Positions 27,112 through 37,312 of a DNA stretch of 64,000 nt are shown here, one piece after another. Below the pieces are notes generated by a model. The model was not told where the DNA came from, did no database searches, and worked only from the letters and a program-made list of their open reading frames with translations. Position numbers and translations under genes: made by a program. The stretch lies in contig NZ_JAGHRO010000003.1 of assembly GCF_017743735.1 (NCBI RefSeq), positions 124,001 to 188,000 on the forward strand, in the 5' to 3' direction. The stretch comes from Shimia sp. R9_2. Its GTDB lineage: Bacteria > Pseudomonadota > Alphaproteobacteria > Rhodobacterales > Rhodobacteraceae. Numbering within the stretch: position 1 is the first letter of the stretch; the number at the start of each line of letters is the position of its first letter.

Positions 27112-29085
27112 ATGATAGTAGAGCTCGGCCATTTCGCACTGATCCTAGCCGCCGTCACCGCCGTGGTGCAGGCAATCGTTCCTCTTGTTGGCGCGCATAA
27201 GCGATGGCCCGGTTGGATGGCTGTGGCCGAACCAGCTGCGGGCTTGCAGTTCCTGTTCACAGGCTTCTCTTTTGCGGCGCTAACTTATGCCTTTGTGGTG
27301 TCTGATTTCTCCGTGCAGTTGGTGGTGAGCAACTCCCACACGCTGAAGCCCATGCTCTATAAAGTGAGCGGTGTCTGGGGGAACCATGAGGGGTCCATGC
27401 TGCTCTGGGTGTTCATCCTGACCATCTTTGGTGCCTGTCTGGCGTGGTTTGGCGGCAATCTGCCCGCAACCCTGCGCGCCCGCGCTTTGGCGGTGCAAGC
27501 CTCTGTGGCAGTTGCTTTTTTTGCCTTTATCCTTCTGACGTCTAACCCGTTTTTGCGGATGGATGTGGTGCCGTTTGACGGCGGCGATCTGAATCCGCTT
27601 CTGCAGGATGTGGGCCTCGCGCTGCACCCGCCGTTCCTCTATCTGGGCTACGTGGGACTGAGCATGGCGTTCTCCTTTGCGATTGCTGCGTTGCTTGAGG
27701 GCCGTGTGGATGCGGCCTGGGGGCGCTGGGTGCGGCCCTGGACGTTGGCGGCTTGGGTGTTTCTGACCATCGGCATCGCGCTTGGCTCCTGGTGGGCCTA
27801 TTACGAGCTGGGCTGGGGCGGCTTCTGGTTCTGGGATCCGGTGGAAAACGCCTCCTTCATGCCATGGCTTCTGGCGGCGGCGCTGCTGCATTCCGCTATT
27901 GTGGTGGAAAAACGTGAATCGCTGAAAAGCTGGACGATCCTGCTCGCGATCATGGCGTTCAGCTTCTCCCTGATCGGGACCTTCATTGTGCGCTCCGGTG
28001 TGATCACCTCTGTGCATGCCTTTGCCAATGACCCGGAGCGCGGCGTATTCATTCTGGCCATTCTGGCGGTGTTCACAGGCGGCGGGCTGACCCTGTTTGC
28101 GGCGCGGGCCGGGGCGATGGAAGCGAAGGGCGTGTTTGGTGTGGTCAGCCGGGAAACCGCGCTGGTGCTCAACAATATCCTGCTGGCGGTGTCCTGTTTT
28201 GTGGTCTTTATCGGCACCATCTGGCCGCTGGTGAGCGAGCTTGCCTTTGCCCGCAAGTTGAGCGTGGGCCCGCCCTTCTTCAATATGGCGTTCACACCTT
28301 TCATGGTGTTGCTTGGCGCGATCCTGCCGATTGGCGCGATGCTGCCGTGGAAGCGGGCCAAGCTTGGTAAGGCGATGAAGCCGCTGGTGCCTGCATTGAT
28401 GCTGGCGATTGCGCTGGCCGGGCTGGTCTGGGCGATGCAGAGCGGACGGTCGCCTCTGGGTCCAGTTGGGCTGTTCCTTGGCGCATGGCTGGTCTTTGGT
28501 GCCGCCACGGACCTGCTCTCGCGCACTGGACGGGGCGATCTGAAGGCGCGTTTGGGCCGGATGACGCGGCTGCCACGTGCGGATTGGGGTAAGGCGGTGG
28601 CCCATGCGGGGCTTGGCGTGACCATGTTTGGCGTTGCCGGTCTGATGGCCTGGGAGCAGGAAGACATCCGTGTGGCGCAGCTCAATGAGCCATACACCGT
28701 CGGCGCGTTTGAGATCACGCTCGAGAATGTGCGTGATGTGGAAGGGCCGAACTATCTGAGCACCATGGCGGATATTCGGGTGCGCAGCGGTGGCCGAGAA
28801 ATCGCCATGCTGCATCCGGAAAAGCGGGTCTATCCGATTGCGGGGATGCCAACCACCGAGGCGTCGATTGACTATCGTGTGCTGCGGGATGTGTATCTGG
28901 CGCTTGGGGATGAACAGCCGGGCGGGGCCTATACGGTGCGCACCTATATCAAGCCCCTGACCAACTGGATCTGGATGGGATCGTTCCTGATGGCGCTTGG
29001 CGGCTGTCTAAGCCTGAGCGATCGGCGTTACCGCGTGGCTGCGGGCGCGCGCAAAGCGCCAAGCGGCGGTGTGCCGGCGGAATGA
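27112..29085 (+). CDS. ccmF: Cytochrome c maturation heme lyase component CcmF
   Basis: The 657-residue integral membrane protein is the CcmF component that, with CcmH, attaches heme to apocytochrome c. The tryptophan-rich heme-handling motif WGGFWFWDPVENASFMPW is at about residues 237-254, with conserved histidines in NHEGSMLLW and elsewhere, and about 15 membrane segments. A large periplasmic loop precedes the last helix. The start at 27112 gives MIVELGHFAL, the usual N-terminus; the frame is open 96 bases upstream into the holin gene. ccmH overlaps its stop by four bases. Confidence 0.95.
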   Translation: MIVELGHFALILAAVTAVVQAIVPLVGAHKRWPGWMAVAEPAAGLQFLFTGFSFAALTYAFVVSDFSVQLVVSNSHTLKPMLYKVSGVWGNHEGSMLLWVFILTIFGACLAWFGGNLPATLRARALAVQASVAVAFFAFILLTSNPFLRMDVVPFDGGDLNPLLQDVGLALHPPFLYLGYVGLSMAFSFAIAALLEGRVDAAWGRWVRPWTLAAWVFLTIGIALGSWWAYYELGWGGFWFWDPVENASFMPWLLAAALLHSAIVVEKRESLKSWTILLAIMAFSFSLIGTFIVRSGVITSVHAFANDPERGVFILAILAVFTGGGLTLFAARAGAMEAKGVFGVVSRETALVLNNILLAVSCFVVFIGTIWPLVSELAFARKLSVGPPFFNMAFTPFMVLLGAILPIGAMLPWKRAKLGKAMKPLVPALMLAIALAGLVWAMQSGRSPLGPVGLFLGAWLVFGAATDLLSRTGRGDLKARLGRMTRLPRADWGKAVAHAGLGVTMFGVAGLMAWEQEDIRVAQLNEPYTVGAFEITLENVRDVEGPNYLSTMADIRVRSGGREIAMLHPEKRVYPIAGMPTTEASIDYRVLRDVYLALGDEQPGGAYTVRTYIKPLTNWIWMGSFLMALGGCLSLSDRRYRVAAGARKAPSGGVPAE

Positions 29086-29567
29086 GGTTTGAGATGTTGA
29101 ACGCCCTACGCAAATTTGGAGCCACCCTGGCAGTGGCGATGCTAGTGGCAGGGCCAAGCGCGGCTGTGCAGCCTGATGAGGTCTTGGCTGATCCCGTTCT
29201 GGAAGAGCGGGCGCGGGAAATTTCCAAAGATTTGCGGTGTCTTGTGTGTCGCAATGAAAGCATTGACGAAAGCAACGCCCAGCTGGCGCGTGATCTGCGC
29301 CTGTTGGTGCGTGAACGCCTTGTGGCCGGAGACAGCAACGACGGCGTGGTGGATTTTGTGGTGGAGCGCTACGGCGAATATGTGCTGCTGCGGCCACGCA
29401 CCACCGGCTCCAACCTGGTGCTTTATCTTGCAGGTCCGGCGATGCTGATCATCGCACTTGGCATGGGGCTGGCCTATGCGCGGCGGCGCTCTCAGGCGCG
29501 CGCGCCGACCGAACGCAAGCTCAGCGCCGAAGAGGCGGCCCGATTGAAGGAAATCCTTGAAGACTGA
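29082..29567 (+). CDS. ccmH: Cytochrome c maturation protein CcmH
   Basis: The 161-residue protein reduces apocytochrome thiols in the periplasm. It has an N-terminal signal (about residues 8-28), the redox motif LRCLVC (Cys53, Cys56), and a C-terminal membrane segment (about residues 113-131). The ATG at 29082 overlaps the ccmF stop; the ATG at 29094 has a better ribosome site (GAGG, 6 bases away) and may be the true start, giving 157 residues. No ccmI or ccmG gene follows. Confidence 0.9.
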   Translation: MRFEMLNALRKFGATLAVAMLVAGPSAAVQPDEVLADPVLEERAREISKDLRCLVCRNESIDESNAQLARDLRLLVRERLVAGDSNDGVVDFVVERYGEYVLLRPRTTGSNLVLYLAGPAMLIIALGMGLAYARRRSQARAPTERKLSAEEAARLKEILED

Positions 29568-29632
29568 CGCAAATTCCCCCTTGAGGAACCGCACAATTTA
29601 GCGATGAATTGTCCGGGAGAGGGAGAAACTTC

Positions 29633-30409
29633 ATGGATTATCAGACGATCACTTATGCCGTAGAGGACGGCGTGGCCGTGATCACGTTCAATCGGCCTGA
29701 GACGTTGAACGCGATGACGCAGCAAATGCGTGCGGAAATCACAGATGCCATCATTGCCGCCGGTGAAACTGCGCGCGTGCTGGTGCTGACCGGCGCGGGG
29801 GGCGCGTTCTGTTCCGGACAGGATCTGGGGGACGGTGCAAATGCCGCGCATGTGGATCTGGAGCGCACGCTTCGGGACGAATACATGCCGATGCTGCGCG
29901 CGTTGCGCGACCTGTCGATCCCGACCATCAGCGCAGTGAACGGGGCGGCTGCCGGGGCGGGGGCCAATCTGGCGCTGGCGGCGGATGTGGTGATCGCCTC
30001 GGAGAGCGCCTATTTCCTGCAGGCCTTCAGCCGGATTGGATTGATGCCGGACGCAGGCGGCACCTATGAGCTGCCGCGTCGTATGGGCACCGCCAAAGCC
30101 ATGGGTGCCGCGCTCTTTGGCGAGCGCATTTCGGCCACGCAGGCAGATCAATGGGGGATGATCTGGGAAGCGGTGCCGGATGAGGGTTTTGAGGCCCATT
30201 GGCAGGCGCGGGCGAAGCATTTGGCGAGTGGCCCGACGCTGGCCTACAAAGAAATCAAACGCGCCATTCAGGAAAGCTCGGCCAACGACTGGACCAAGCA
30301 GATGGAGCAGGAAGCCAAGCGGCAGGGCAAGCTTGGCAAGACCCGCGATTTTCAGGAAGGCGTGGTGGCCTTTCTGCAAAAGCGCCCCGCGCAATATGAG
30401 GGGCGCTAA
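29633..30409 (+). CDS. Enoyl-CoA hydratase/isomerase family protein (PaaG-like)
   Basis: The 258-residue protein is a crotonase-fold enzyme. It has the TFNRPETLNAM start, the oxyanion-hole segment GAFCSGQDLGDG, and NGAAAGAGANLALAADVVIA, and the catalytic-region aspartate lies in RIGLMPDAGGTYELPR. The GLMPDAGGT signature is typical of PaaG-type 2-(1,2-epoxy-1,2-dihydrophenyl)acetyl-CoA isomerases, but other enoyl-CoA isomerases share it. No phenylacetate genes lie nearby, so the substrate is unclear. The ATG at 29633 follows GGGAGAGGGAG. Confidence 0.8.
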   Translation: MDYQTITYAVEDGVAVITFNRPETLNAMTQQMRAEITDAIIAAGETARVLVLTGAGGAFCSGQDLGDGANAAHVDLERTLRDEYMPMLRALRDLSIPTISAVNGAAAGAGANLALAADVVIASESAYFLQAFSRIGLMPDAGGTYELPRRMGTAKAMGAALFGERISATQADQWGMIWEAVPDEGFEAHWQARAKHLASGPTLAYKEIKRAIQESSANDWTKQMEQEAKRQGKLGKTRDFQEGVVAFLQKRPAQYEGR

Positions 30410-30462
30410 AGTCTGTTACCCCACGCCCGCCACAGGTGGAGGCATGGGGAGCGGAGCGGCAT

Positions 30463-30972
30463 TCAGCGCTCTTTGAGACGTCGCATGAGGGCCAGCGCTT
30501 CGGGTGTTGGCCTTTGTTCTATGCGGCGGTAGATGCGGCCATCAATGGTGCGCTCGGCCAGTTTGTGGTCGATCAGGGAACGGCGCAGAAGCACGTGATC
30601 GTCAAAGGCCAGCCCGTCTTTCAGGACGGTATTGACCTCTTTTTCGCTGAGATCCTGATGGGCGGACAGGCGCGCCCAGAAGGGCCAGAGGCAGAGGCCC
30701 TGCACCTTGGTCCATTTGGGCCAGCGAAACATTTTGCCGTTTTCGTCAAACACCCGCAGGGCGCGTTTGAGGGCCAGTTCGTCCAGCGCAGGCGGCGCTT
30801 TGGCGGCGGCGTTGCGCAGGTGCTGATGGTTCTGAAATCCGGCGGCCTTGGCCACAAGACCCATCATGGCCGCATGGCCGGGCAGGGCGTCTTGCCCTGC
30901 AAGAGAACGGCGCAACTGTTTGGTGAAAGCCGAAACATCGGCCACATATAGCGGGGTCACGTCTTTGGACAT
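30463..30972 (-). CDS. DUF2087 domain protein
   Basis: The 169-residue protein ends in a DUF2087-like domain (about residues 85-158): the family pattern W-P-K, then EKEVN-x3-KDGLAFDDHVLLRRSLIDH and an IYRRIE segment is visible. This domain often occurs at the end of small regulators and may bind DNA; its function is not established. The N-terminal half is helical and unassigned. The ATG at 30972 is preferred since AAGGA stands 8 bases upstream; a longer frame to 31095 lacks support. It converges with the enoyl-CoA hydratase gene. Confidence 0.7.
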   Translation of the reverse strand: MSKDVTPLYVADVSAFTKQLRRSLAGQDALPGHAAMMGLVAKAAGFQNHQHLRNAAAKAPPALDELALKRALRVFDENGKMFRWPKWTKVQGLCLWPFWARLSAHQDLSEKEVNTVLKDGLAFDDHVLLRRSLIDHKLAERTIDGRIYRRIEQRPTPEALALMRRLKER

Positions 30973-31233
30973 GAGCGCATCCTTTTGGCTGGCGTGTGTC
31001 CCGAAGGCAAAAGCCCAAGCCGGGGTCGATGGCCGCCCTTGTCGACGACACGCGCAAAAGCATGCTGTCGGCTCATAAAATCGCAGGTTTAGCAAAGTCA
31101 GACTGACCGGCGGCGCCTGGGTGAACTGCGTACCCTGACGCCACCCTAGTCATCGCGCCAAACGCATGCAACGGGTTTTGCGCGTGGCAGACCGCAAGAG
31201 GTTCCCTGCGGCCTGATGTTTTGATTGGGGCTG

Positions 31234-32061
31234 TTAGGCTACGGTCAGAACCACATCGGATACGTCCAAGCCTGCCGCATCGCCAGCGATACGTGCCATC
31301 ACCACACCGTTGGCCAGAACCTGGGTTTCGCCTCCAGTGCGCTCAAGGGTGATGGTCGGTGACGGTTGATCATCTTCATACAGAACGGAAAGAATATCTT
31401 CGTTTGCATCAAAATCGGTGATCAGCGGGGCATCTTCGTCAATCCATTGCCCAATTTGAAACAGGTCCACTCCTTCGCCACCGGTTGCGGTATCCCCTTC
31501 GCCGAGCAAAAGCACGTCGTTGCCACCGCCGCCGTCCAGCACGTTGGCTTCGTCTTCCGTTGGCTCCTCGAACTCGAGCGGGCCGGAAGCGGCACGATCT
31601 CTGTAGACATCGCCAATCTCGATTTCGCGGTTCGAGATGTCGGCGCCTATGAGTACGTCATTGCCCGCGCCACCGTTGAGTGTATCGTTTCCAGAATACC
31701 CGCGAAGAGTGTCATTGCCCTCGCCACCGCTCAGGAGGTCGTCGCCTTCGCCCCCAGCTAGAACGTCGTCGTCCAAGTCGCCGCGCAGGGTGTCATCTCC
31801 GGTGAAGCCGAACAGGAAATCTCGTCCTTCACCGCCATTGAGCGTGTCATTACCGCCTTCACCCGAGAGGATATCGTGCCCTGACGTGCCCGAAATTGCG
31901 TTGTCGCTGTCGTTGCCTTCACGCAGCAAGCCGGTTTCACCCTCATCTTCGCCTTCGGTCACACGAATTGGGGTGTCAGAAACCGCTTCATCACCATCAT
32001 CGTCGTCGCTGATTAATCCGCCAGCAGCCAGCCCGACGAGAAGAAGGCCAAACATCCACAT
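31234..32061 (-). CDS. Small RTX-type calcium-binding repeat protein
   Basis: The 275-residue acidic protein starts with a short hydrophobic segment (MWMFGLLLVGLAAGG) that could anchor it in the membrane. An Asp-rich patch and then about eight glycine/aspartate nonapeptide repeats of RTX type follow, at residues 60-137 (GGEGNDTLN, GGEGDDLLS, GGAGNDVLI and variants), with a shorter second cluster near 177-190. A C-terminal region of about 80 residues with an LITDFDANEDIL segment resembles the ends of RTX proteins. RTX repeats bind calcium outside the cell, and many such proteins leave by type I secretion. No transporter genes are nearby. Confidence 0.72.
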   Translation of the reverse strand: MWMFGLLLVGLAAGGLISDDDDGDEAVSDTPIRVTEGEDEGETGLLREGNDSDNAISGTSGHDILSGEGGNDTLNGGEGRDFLFGFTGDDTLRGDLDDDVLAGGEGDDLLSGGEGNDTLRGYSGNDTLNGGAGNDVLIGADISNREIEIGDVYRDRAASGPLEFEEPTEDEANVLDGGGGNDVLLLGEGDTATGGEGVDLFQIGQWIDEDAPLITDFDANEDILSVLYEDDQPSPTITLERTGGETQVLANGVVMARIAGDAAGLDVSDVVLTVA

Positions 32062-32391
32062 TCTACTTACTCCATCCAGTACGTTGTGCGCCTAGCAGGC
32101 GACAAATTTGCTTTGACTTGGATTGGGCGAGCGACCGCTGTTTCTGAAATCACCAGAAACCGTGAGTTTATCAACCGATTGTTCTGAATATTGCAAAGGG
32201 CAGTGGTTGCGACTCAAAATGTTCCAAATCAAATATCTCTAGAAGCATACATTGCACGTTAAACGTGTCAAAACTTTGTCTCGAAATTTAATTTCTCACA
32301 CCCATAAGGCGATCTCAGTAAGCCGTTGATGCAAAAAGAAAACGCGCCGAAAAGGATCAGCGCGTTTGAAAGTGTCTGGTTGTGCTTTCGC
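32062..32391. other. Intergenic region with two short palindromes and gltA terminator
   Basis: This 330-base A+T-rich region upstream of the RTX gene holds GTTTCTG/CAGAAAC arms at 32140-32146 and 32154-32160, and CACGTT-A-AACGTG at 32255-32267. These may be operators of the RTX gene, but no regulator is identified. The gltA terminator lies at its right end. No coding sequence is supported. Confidence 0.45.
32332..32367 (-). terminator. Rho-independent terminator of gltA
   Basis: The stem AAACGCGC at 32340-32347 pairs with GCGCGTTT at 32360-32367 around a 12-base loop. On the minus strand it is followed by TTCTTTTTGC. It lies 24 bases past the gltA stop. Confidence 0.75.
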
Positions 32392-33687
32392 TTAGCGGTT
32401 TTCGATGTCCACGTAGCCACGCACGTCTTCGCCGAGGTACAGCTGGCGCGGACGGCCGATTTTGTGGGCTGGATCGGACAGCTGTTCTTTCCACTGGGAG
32501 ATCCAGCCAACTGTGCGGGACAGGGCAAAGATTGGGGTGAACATGGAAGTCGGGAAGCCCATCGCCTCCAGAATAATGCCGGAGTAGAAGTCCACGTTCG
32601 GGAAGAGCTTCTTGTTCTTGAAGTACGGGTCGTTCAGAGCGATGTGCTCGAGCTCTTTGGCGACCTGCAGCAGCGGGTTGTCTTCGACGCCCAGCAGCTC
32701 CAGCACTTCGTCGGCGCTTTCTTTCATCACGGTCGCGCGTGGGTCCATGTTTTTGTAAACACGGTGGCCAAAGCCCATCAGACGGAACGGGTCGTTCTTG
32801 TCTTTGGCGCGGGCGATGAATTCCGGGATGCGATCCACAGAGCCGATTTCTTTCAGCATTTCCAGGCAGGCCTGGTTTGCGCCGCCATGTGCCGGACCCC
32901 AGAGGCAGGCGATGCCCGCTGCGATACAGGCAAATGGGTTTGCACCGGAAGAGGAGGCCAGACGCACGGTGGAGGTCGATGCGTTCTGCTCGTGGTCGGC
33001 GTGCAGGGTGAAGATACGGTCCATCGCGCGGGACAGGATCGGGTTCACCTCATAGTCTTCGGCAGGCACAGCAAAGCACATGCGCAGGAAGTTGGAGGCG
33101 TAGTCCAGATCGTTGCGTGGGGAAACAAACGGCTGACCGATGGTGTATTTATAGGCCATCGCCGCAATAGTTGGCATCTTTGCGATCAGGCGGTGAGATG
33201 CGATCTCGCGCTGGCGCGGATCGTTGATGTCGGTGCTGTCGTGGTAGAAGGCAGACATTGCGCCAACCACACCCACCATGATCGCCATCGGGTGCGCGTC
33301 GCGGCGGAAGCCGCGGAAGAAGTTCACCATCTGCTCATGCAGCATGGTGTGATGCGTGATGGTGTTCTCGAATTCTTCCAGCTCGGTTGCGGTTGGCAGG
33401 GTGCCATAAAGCAGCAGGTAGCAGACTTCGAGATAGTGGGATTTGCCCGCGAGATCGCCAATCGCATAGCCGCGGTGGGTCAGGATGCCTTCTTCGCCGT
33501 CGATATAGGTGATGGTGGATTCACAGGACGCTGTGGAGGTGAAACCTGGGTCATAGGTGAACACACCGGCTTGGCCGTAGAGTTTGCGGATATCCAGCAC
33601 ATCCGGGCCGGAGGTGGGAGAATAGACCGGCAAGTCGTAGGACGCACCATCAATGGTGAGCGTCGCGGTTTTCTGTGTCTCGGACAT
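32392..33687 (-). CDS. gltA: Citrate synthase
   Basis: The 431-residue enzyme condenses oxaloacetate and acetyl-CoA in the TCA cycle and is the hexameric type I class of Gram-negative bacteria. Catalytic motifs are clear: [32 protein letters not shown] and [16 protein letters not shown]. Length fits this class. AAGGGAAACAGCC precedes the ATG at 33687. It ends in a terminator and is separated from gltX by 100 bases containing another hairpin. Confidence 0.96.
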   Translation of the reverse strand: MSETQKTATLTIDGASYDLPVYSPTSGPDVLDIRKLYGQAGVFTYDPGFTSTASCESTITYIDGEEGILTHRGYAIGDLAGKSHYLEVCYLLLYGTLPTATELEEFENTITHHTMLHEQMVNFFRGFRRDAHPMAIMVGVVGAMSAFYHDSTDINDPRQREIASHRLIAKMPTIAAMAYKYTIGQPFVSPRNDLDYASNFLRMCFAVPAEDYEVNPILSRAMDRIFTLHADHEQNASTSTVRLASSSGANPFACIAAGIACLWGPAHGGANQACLEMLKEIGSVDRIPEFIARAKDKNDPFRLMGFGHRVYKNMDPRATVMKESADEVLELLGVEDNPLLQVAKELEHIALNDPYFKNKKLFPNVDFYSGIILEAMGFPTSMFTPIFALSRTVGWISQWKEQLSDPAHKIGRPRQLYLGEDVRGYVDIENR

Positions 33688-33756
33688 GGCTGTTTCCCTT
33701 CTTATCGAGCCGGGGACACGGAGTGCCCCGGCAGCTTTGTCTTCGCAGCGGATTAA

Positions 33757-33774
33757 AGTGGCGTAAACGCCACT
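33757..33774 (-). terminator. Hairpin after gltX, probable terminator
   Basis: A perfect 7-base stem, AGTGGCG at 33757-33763 with CGCCACT at 33768-33774, closes a TAAA loop. On the minus strand a short TTTAAT tract follows, so termination may be weak. It lies 13 bases past the gltX stop. Confidence 0.55.
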
Positions 33775-33787
33775 AAAACCGTCACAT

Positions 33788-35188
33788 TTAATTGGCGACG
33801 TCTGAAAGACGCGCGAGTGTTTCCTCGCGTCCCAACACCAGCATCATGTCAAACACGCTGGGGGTCGCAGCGCGGCCAGCCAGCGCAGCCCGAAGAGGGC
33901 CGGCCATCTTGCCGAACTTGATTTCCTTGGCTTCTGAAAAGCTGCTCGTTACAGCCTCAAGCCCTTCACGCGTCCAGCTAGCATTTTGCAGCTGCGGCGT
34001 CAATTCTTTCAGTATACCACGGGATACTGTATCAAGATTTTTTGATGCCTTTTCCTCAACGTCAAGTGGGCGTGCCGCGAGCGCAAAGTGAGCTTTTTCA
34101 AGCAGATCGGGGAAAGTTTTGGCCCGATCCTTCAGGCAGTAGAGCGCGTCCCGTAGTAATACGGTCTGGGCCTCAGACAGCGCGGGCAGGTCTGCTGCGG
34201 CGCGATAGGCCACGATTTCTTGCAGCAATGCAGCATCATCAGACACCGCGATGTGCTGGCCACAGATGTTTTCCAGCTTCTTGGTGTCAAAGCGCGCAGG
34301 GCTTTTGCCGATGCCATTGAGATCAAACCACTCTTTGGCCTGGGTGTCGGTGAAGAACTCGTCATCGCCGTGGCTCCAGCCCAGACGGGCCAGATAGTTG
34401 CGCATGCCAGCAGCCGGATAACCCATCGCCTGATATTCCTGCGCGCCGAGTGCGCCGTGGCGTTTGGAAAGCTTTTTGCCGTCTTGACCATGGATCAGCG
34501 GGATATGGGCCCAGACCGGCACGTCCCAGCCCATGGCCTCATAGATCATCATCTGGCGTGCGGCATTGTTGAGGTGGTCATCCCCCCGGATCACATGGGT
34601 CACGCCCATATCGTGGTCATCAACAACAACAGCCAGCATGTAAACCGGCGTGCCATCCGAACGTAACAGCACCATGTCATCGAGCTGGTCGTTACGTATG
34701 GTCACATCGCCCTGCACCTGATCGCGGATCACGGTGTTGCCCTCGCGCGGGGCTTTGATGCGCACCACATAAGGTGCGTCCGGATGGGTTTCCTCTGCGG
34801 CGTCCCGCCAAGGGCTTTGATAAAGCGTGGATTTCCCGGCGGCGCGGGCCTCTTCGCGGAAGGCAGCGATTTCGTCCTGTGTGGCAAAACACTTGTAAGC
34901 TTTGCCCTCAGACAGCAGCTGCAGCGCAACTTCGGCGTGGCGGCTTGCGCCCTCAAACTGGCTCACAACCTCGCCGTCGTGATCGAGACCGAGCCAGGAC
35001 ATGCCTTCCAGAATGGCGGCTGTGGCCTCGGGGGTGGAGCGCTCGCGATCGGTGTCTTCGATGCGCAAAAGGAACTTGCCGCCACGGCCACGGGCATAAA
35101 GCCAGTTGAACAGCGCCGTGCGCGCGCCACCAATGTGCAAGAAGCCGGTGGGCGAAGGGGCAAAACGGGTGACGACCTGGCCTGTCAT
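33788..35188 (-). CDS. gltX: Glutamyl-tRNA synthetase
   Basis: The 466-residue class I synthetase charges tRNA-Glu. The HIGH-type motif is [11 protein letters not shown] (residues 11-21) and the KMSKS-type motif is KLSKRHG near residue 240. The [14 protein letters not shown] segment is the family's anticodon-side landmark. Length fits bacterial GltX. Many alphaproteobacteria carry two gltX copies; which one this is cannot be told here. It is divergent from comEC, with an 87-base gap. Confidence 0.95.
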   Translation of the reverse strand: MTGQVVTRFAPSPTGFLHIGGARTALFNWLYARGRGGKFLLRIEDTDRERSTPEATAAILEGMSWLGLDHDGEVVSQFEGASRHAEVALQLLSEGKAYKCFATQDEIAAFREEARAAGKSTLYQSPWRDAAEETHPDAPYVVRIKAPREGNTVIRDQVQGDVTIRNDQLDDMVLLRSDGTPVYMLAVVVDDHDMGVTHVIRGDDHLNNAARQMMIYEAMGWDVPVWAHIPLIHGQDGKKLSKRHGALGAQEYQAMGYPAAGMRNYLARLGWSHGDDEFFTDTQAKEWFDLNGIGKSPARFDTKKLENICGQHIAVSDDAALLQEIVAYRAAADLPALSEAQTVLLRDALYCLKDRAKTFPDLLEKAHFALAARPLDVEEKASKNLDTVSRGILKELTPQLQNASWTREGLEAVTSSFSEAKEIKFGKMAGPLRAALAGRAATPSVFDMMLVLGREETLARLSDVAN

Positions 35189-35275
35189 AGCGGGCTTAAC
35201 CTTTCAGTAACCATGTGTGATTTAGCGTTTTGCGCACTGTCTAGCGACACGGCTGGGAGAGGACAAGGCTTGCGC

Positions 35276-37312
35276 ATGGTGACGCCGCTGCGCCAATCCG
35301 TTCTGGCACAGCGCGGGCATCTGTTTTGTTGGGTTCCTGTTGGGCTGGCGTTTGGGATTGGCCTGTATTTTGCACGGCCTGTTGAACCGGCGGGCTGGGG
35401 GCTTCTTTTGGCGGGCTGCCTTGCCGCCTGTCTGATGGTTCTCACACGACATAAAGAAGCCGATGTGGCGGCAGGGCTTTGGGCGGTTGCGCTGATCTTG
35501 GCAGGATTTGCACTGGCCGGGGGGCGGGCGCATCTGGTTGCAGGTCCGGTTCTGGAGTTTCGCTACTATGGGCCGATAGAGGGGCGGGTGGTGGCGATAG
35601 ACCGCTCCGCCTCAGAAGCGCTGCGGCTCACGTTGGAGGAAGTGCGGCTGTCGCGCGTATCTCCTGAAGAAACACCCCGAAGAGTGCGAATTTCTCTGCA
35701 TGATGAAGGGTTTGGCGTGACGCCTTTACCTGGAATGTTTGTCGGGACCACAGGGCATCTGTCGCCGCCTTCCGGTCCGGTGGAGCCGGGTGGGTTTGAT
35801 TTTCAGCGACATGCCTGGTTTCAGAGGATCGGGGCCATTGGCTATACCCGTGTGCCGGTTGTCCGGTTGATCCCGGGGCCGGTTGACGGTGGGATTTATG
35901 GCCTGCGGATGCGCCTGTCGGGTGCGGTGCAGGCACGGATGCCGGGGGGCGTTGCGGGGGTCGCAGCGGCGATCACAACCGGGGACCGCTCTGCCATTCC
36001 CAAAGAGGTGACAGAGGCCTTGCGCGGCGCCAATCTGGCGCATCTGCTAGCCATTTCCGGGCTGCATATGGGACTGCTCGCCGGATTTGTCTTTGGTGCG
36101 ATCCGCTTTGGTTTTGCGCTGGTGCCTTATGTGGCGTTGCGGGTGAACGCAAAGAAACTCGCCGCGGTGGGGGCCTGCGTGGCCGCAGCGGGCTATTTGA
36201 TCCTGTCGGGTGGGAGCGTGTCCACCGAGCGGGCCTTTGTGATGACAGCGGTGGTGCTGGCGGCGGTGTTGCTGGACCGGCGGGCGCTGACTTTGCGGGC
36301 GGTGGCTGTGGCGGCGATTGTTGTTTTGGTCTTGCGGCCCGAGGCCTTGCTGGGGCCGGGGTTTCAGATGTCTTTTGCTGCCACTGCCGCGCTGATCGGG
36401 GTATTTGGCTGGTTGCGTGAGGCGCGGCTGTCTTATGGCCCGCGCTGGATGTCGCCGGTCTCGGCGGTGTTTATCTCCTCTTTTGTGGCGGGGCTCGCCA
36501 CCGCGCCGTTTGCCGCGCTGCATTTCAATCACATCGCCCACTATGGCCTGCTGGCCAATGTGTTGTCCGTGCCGGTGATGGGGCTGGCGGTGATGCCTGC
36601 CGCGGTGGTAGCGGCGGTGCTCGCGCCTTTGGGGCTGGAGCATCTGCCGCTCTGGGTGATGGGCCAAGGGCTTCAGTGGATTTTGACGGTGGCGGAGTTT
36701 GTCAGCGGGTTGGAGGGCGCGCGCGGGGCGGTGAAAAGCGGCCCGCCGGTGGTTTTTCCGTTGGTTTCGCTGGGCGGTGTTATTGTACTGCTGTGGCAGG
36801 GACATGCGCGCTGGGGTGGCAGCCTGTTGATTGCGCTGGCTTTTGCGATCTGGAACATGACCCCACGCCCGGATGTGCTGATCTCAGACACTGGTGGATT
36901 GGTGGGGGTGCTGACACCTGAGGGGCGCGCGCTGTCCAAAGCCAAAGGGCAGGGCTTCGTGGCACGCAACTGGCTTGAAAATGATGGGGACATGCGCACA
37001 CAAGTGGCGGCCGCTGCGCTTTGGACTCCAGAGGCTAAACAGACGCCAACGGGGCAGATTCTCCACGTGCAGGGCAAAAGAGGCTTGGCGGCGTTTGAAG
37101 GGTGTCAGAGCGGAGACTTTGTTGTCTTTTCAGAAGACTATGGATCGCAGTTGTCGTGTGATTATGTTGATGCAAGCGCGCTGGAAGATACGGGCGCTAT
37201 GGCGCTGTATTTTGAGGCAGAGGGCCTCAAACGCATAACGGCCCGCGAGATCGCAGGCCGTCGATTGTGGAACGACACGGCAGTGCGCGCCGGAAGGTTT
37301 GGCACTCAGTAG
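35276..37312 (+). CDS. comEC: ComEC/Rec2 DNA uptake channel, lacking a functional hydrolase domain
   Basis: The 678-residue protein is a ComEC/Rec2 family membrane protein that carries single-stranded DNA across the inner membrane during transformation. An N-terminal DUF4131-like OB region (to about residue 190) precedes the competence domain (about 200-490) with [20 protein letters not shown]. Roughly ten membrane segments are visible. The C-terminal part begins [18 protein letters not shown] but lacks the HxHxDH motif of the metallo-beta-lactamase domain found in longer ComEC. The start at 35276 follows GAGAGGACAAGG; the frame runs open much further upstream antisense to gltX. Its last 7 bases overlap the lexA end. 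Confidence 0.85.
   Translation: MVTPLRQSVLAQRGHLFCWVPVGLAFGIGLYFARPVEPAGWGLLLAGCLAACLMVLTRHKEADVAAGLWAVALILAGFALAGGRAHLVAGPVLEFRYYGPIEGRVVAIDRSASEALRLTLEEVRLSRVSPEETPRRVRISLHDEGFGVTPLPGMFVGTTGHLSPPSGPVEPGGFDFQRHAWFQRIGAIGYTRVPVVRLIPGPVDGGIYGLRMRLSGAVQARMPGGVAGVAAAITTGDRSAIPKEVTEALRGANLAHLLAISGLHMGLLAGFVFGAIRFGFALVPYVALRVNAKKLAAVGACVAAAGYLILSGGSVSTERAFVMTAVVLAAVLLDRRALTLRAVAVAAIVVLVLRPEALLGPGFQMSFAATAALIGVFGWLREARLSYGPRWMSPVSAVFISSFVAGLATAPFAALHFNHIAHYGLLANVLSVPVMGLAVMPAAVVAAVLAPLGLEHLPLWVMGQGLQWILTVAEFVSGLEGARGAVKSGPPVVFPLVSLGGVIVLLWQGHARWGGSLLIALAFAIWNMTPRPDVLISDTGGLVGVLTPEGRALSKAKGQGFVARNWLENDGDMRTQVAAAALWTPEAKQTPTGQILHVQGKRGLAAFEGCQSGDFVVFSEDYGSQLSCDYVDASALEDTGAMALYFEAEGLKRITAREIAGRRLWNDTAVRAGRFGTQ

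Noticed and set aside
27280-28815. 511-residue frame antisense to ccmF
   Set aside because: Very rich in His, Arg and Gln, as expected for the reverse of hydrophobic membrane-protein codons.
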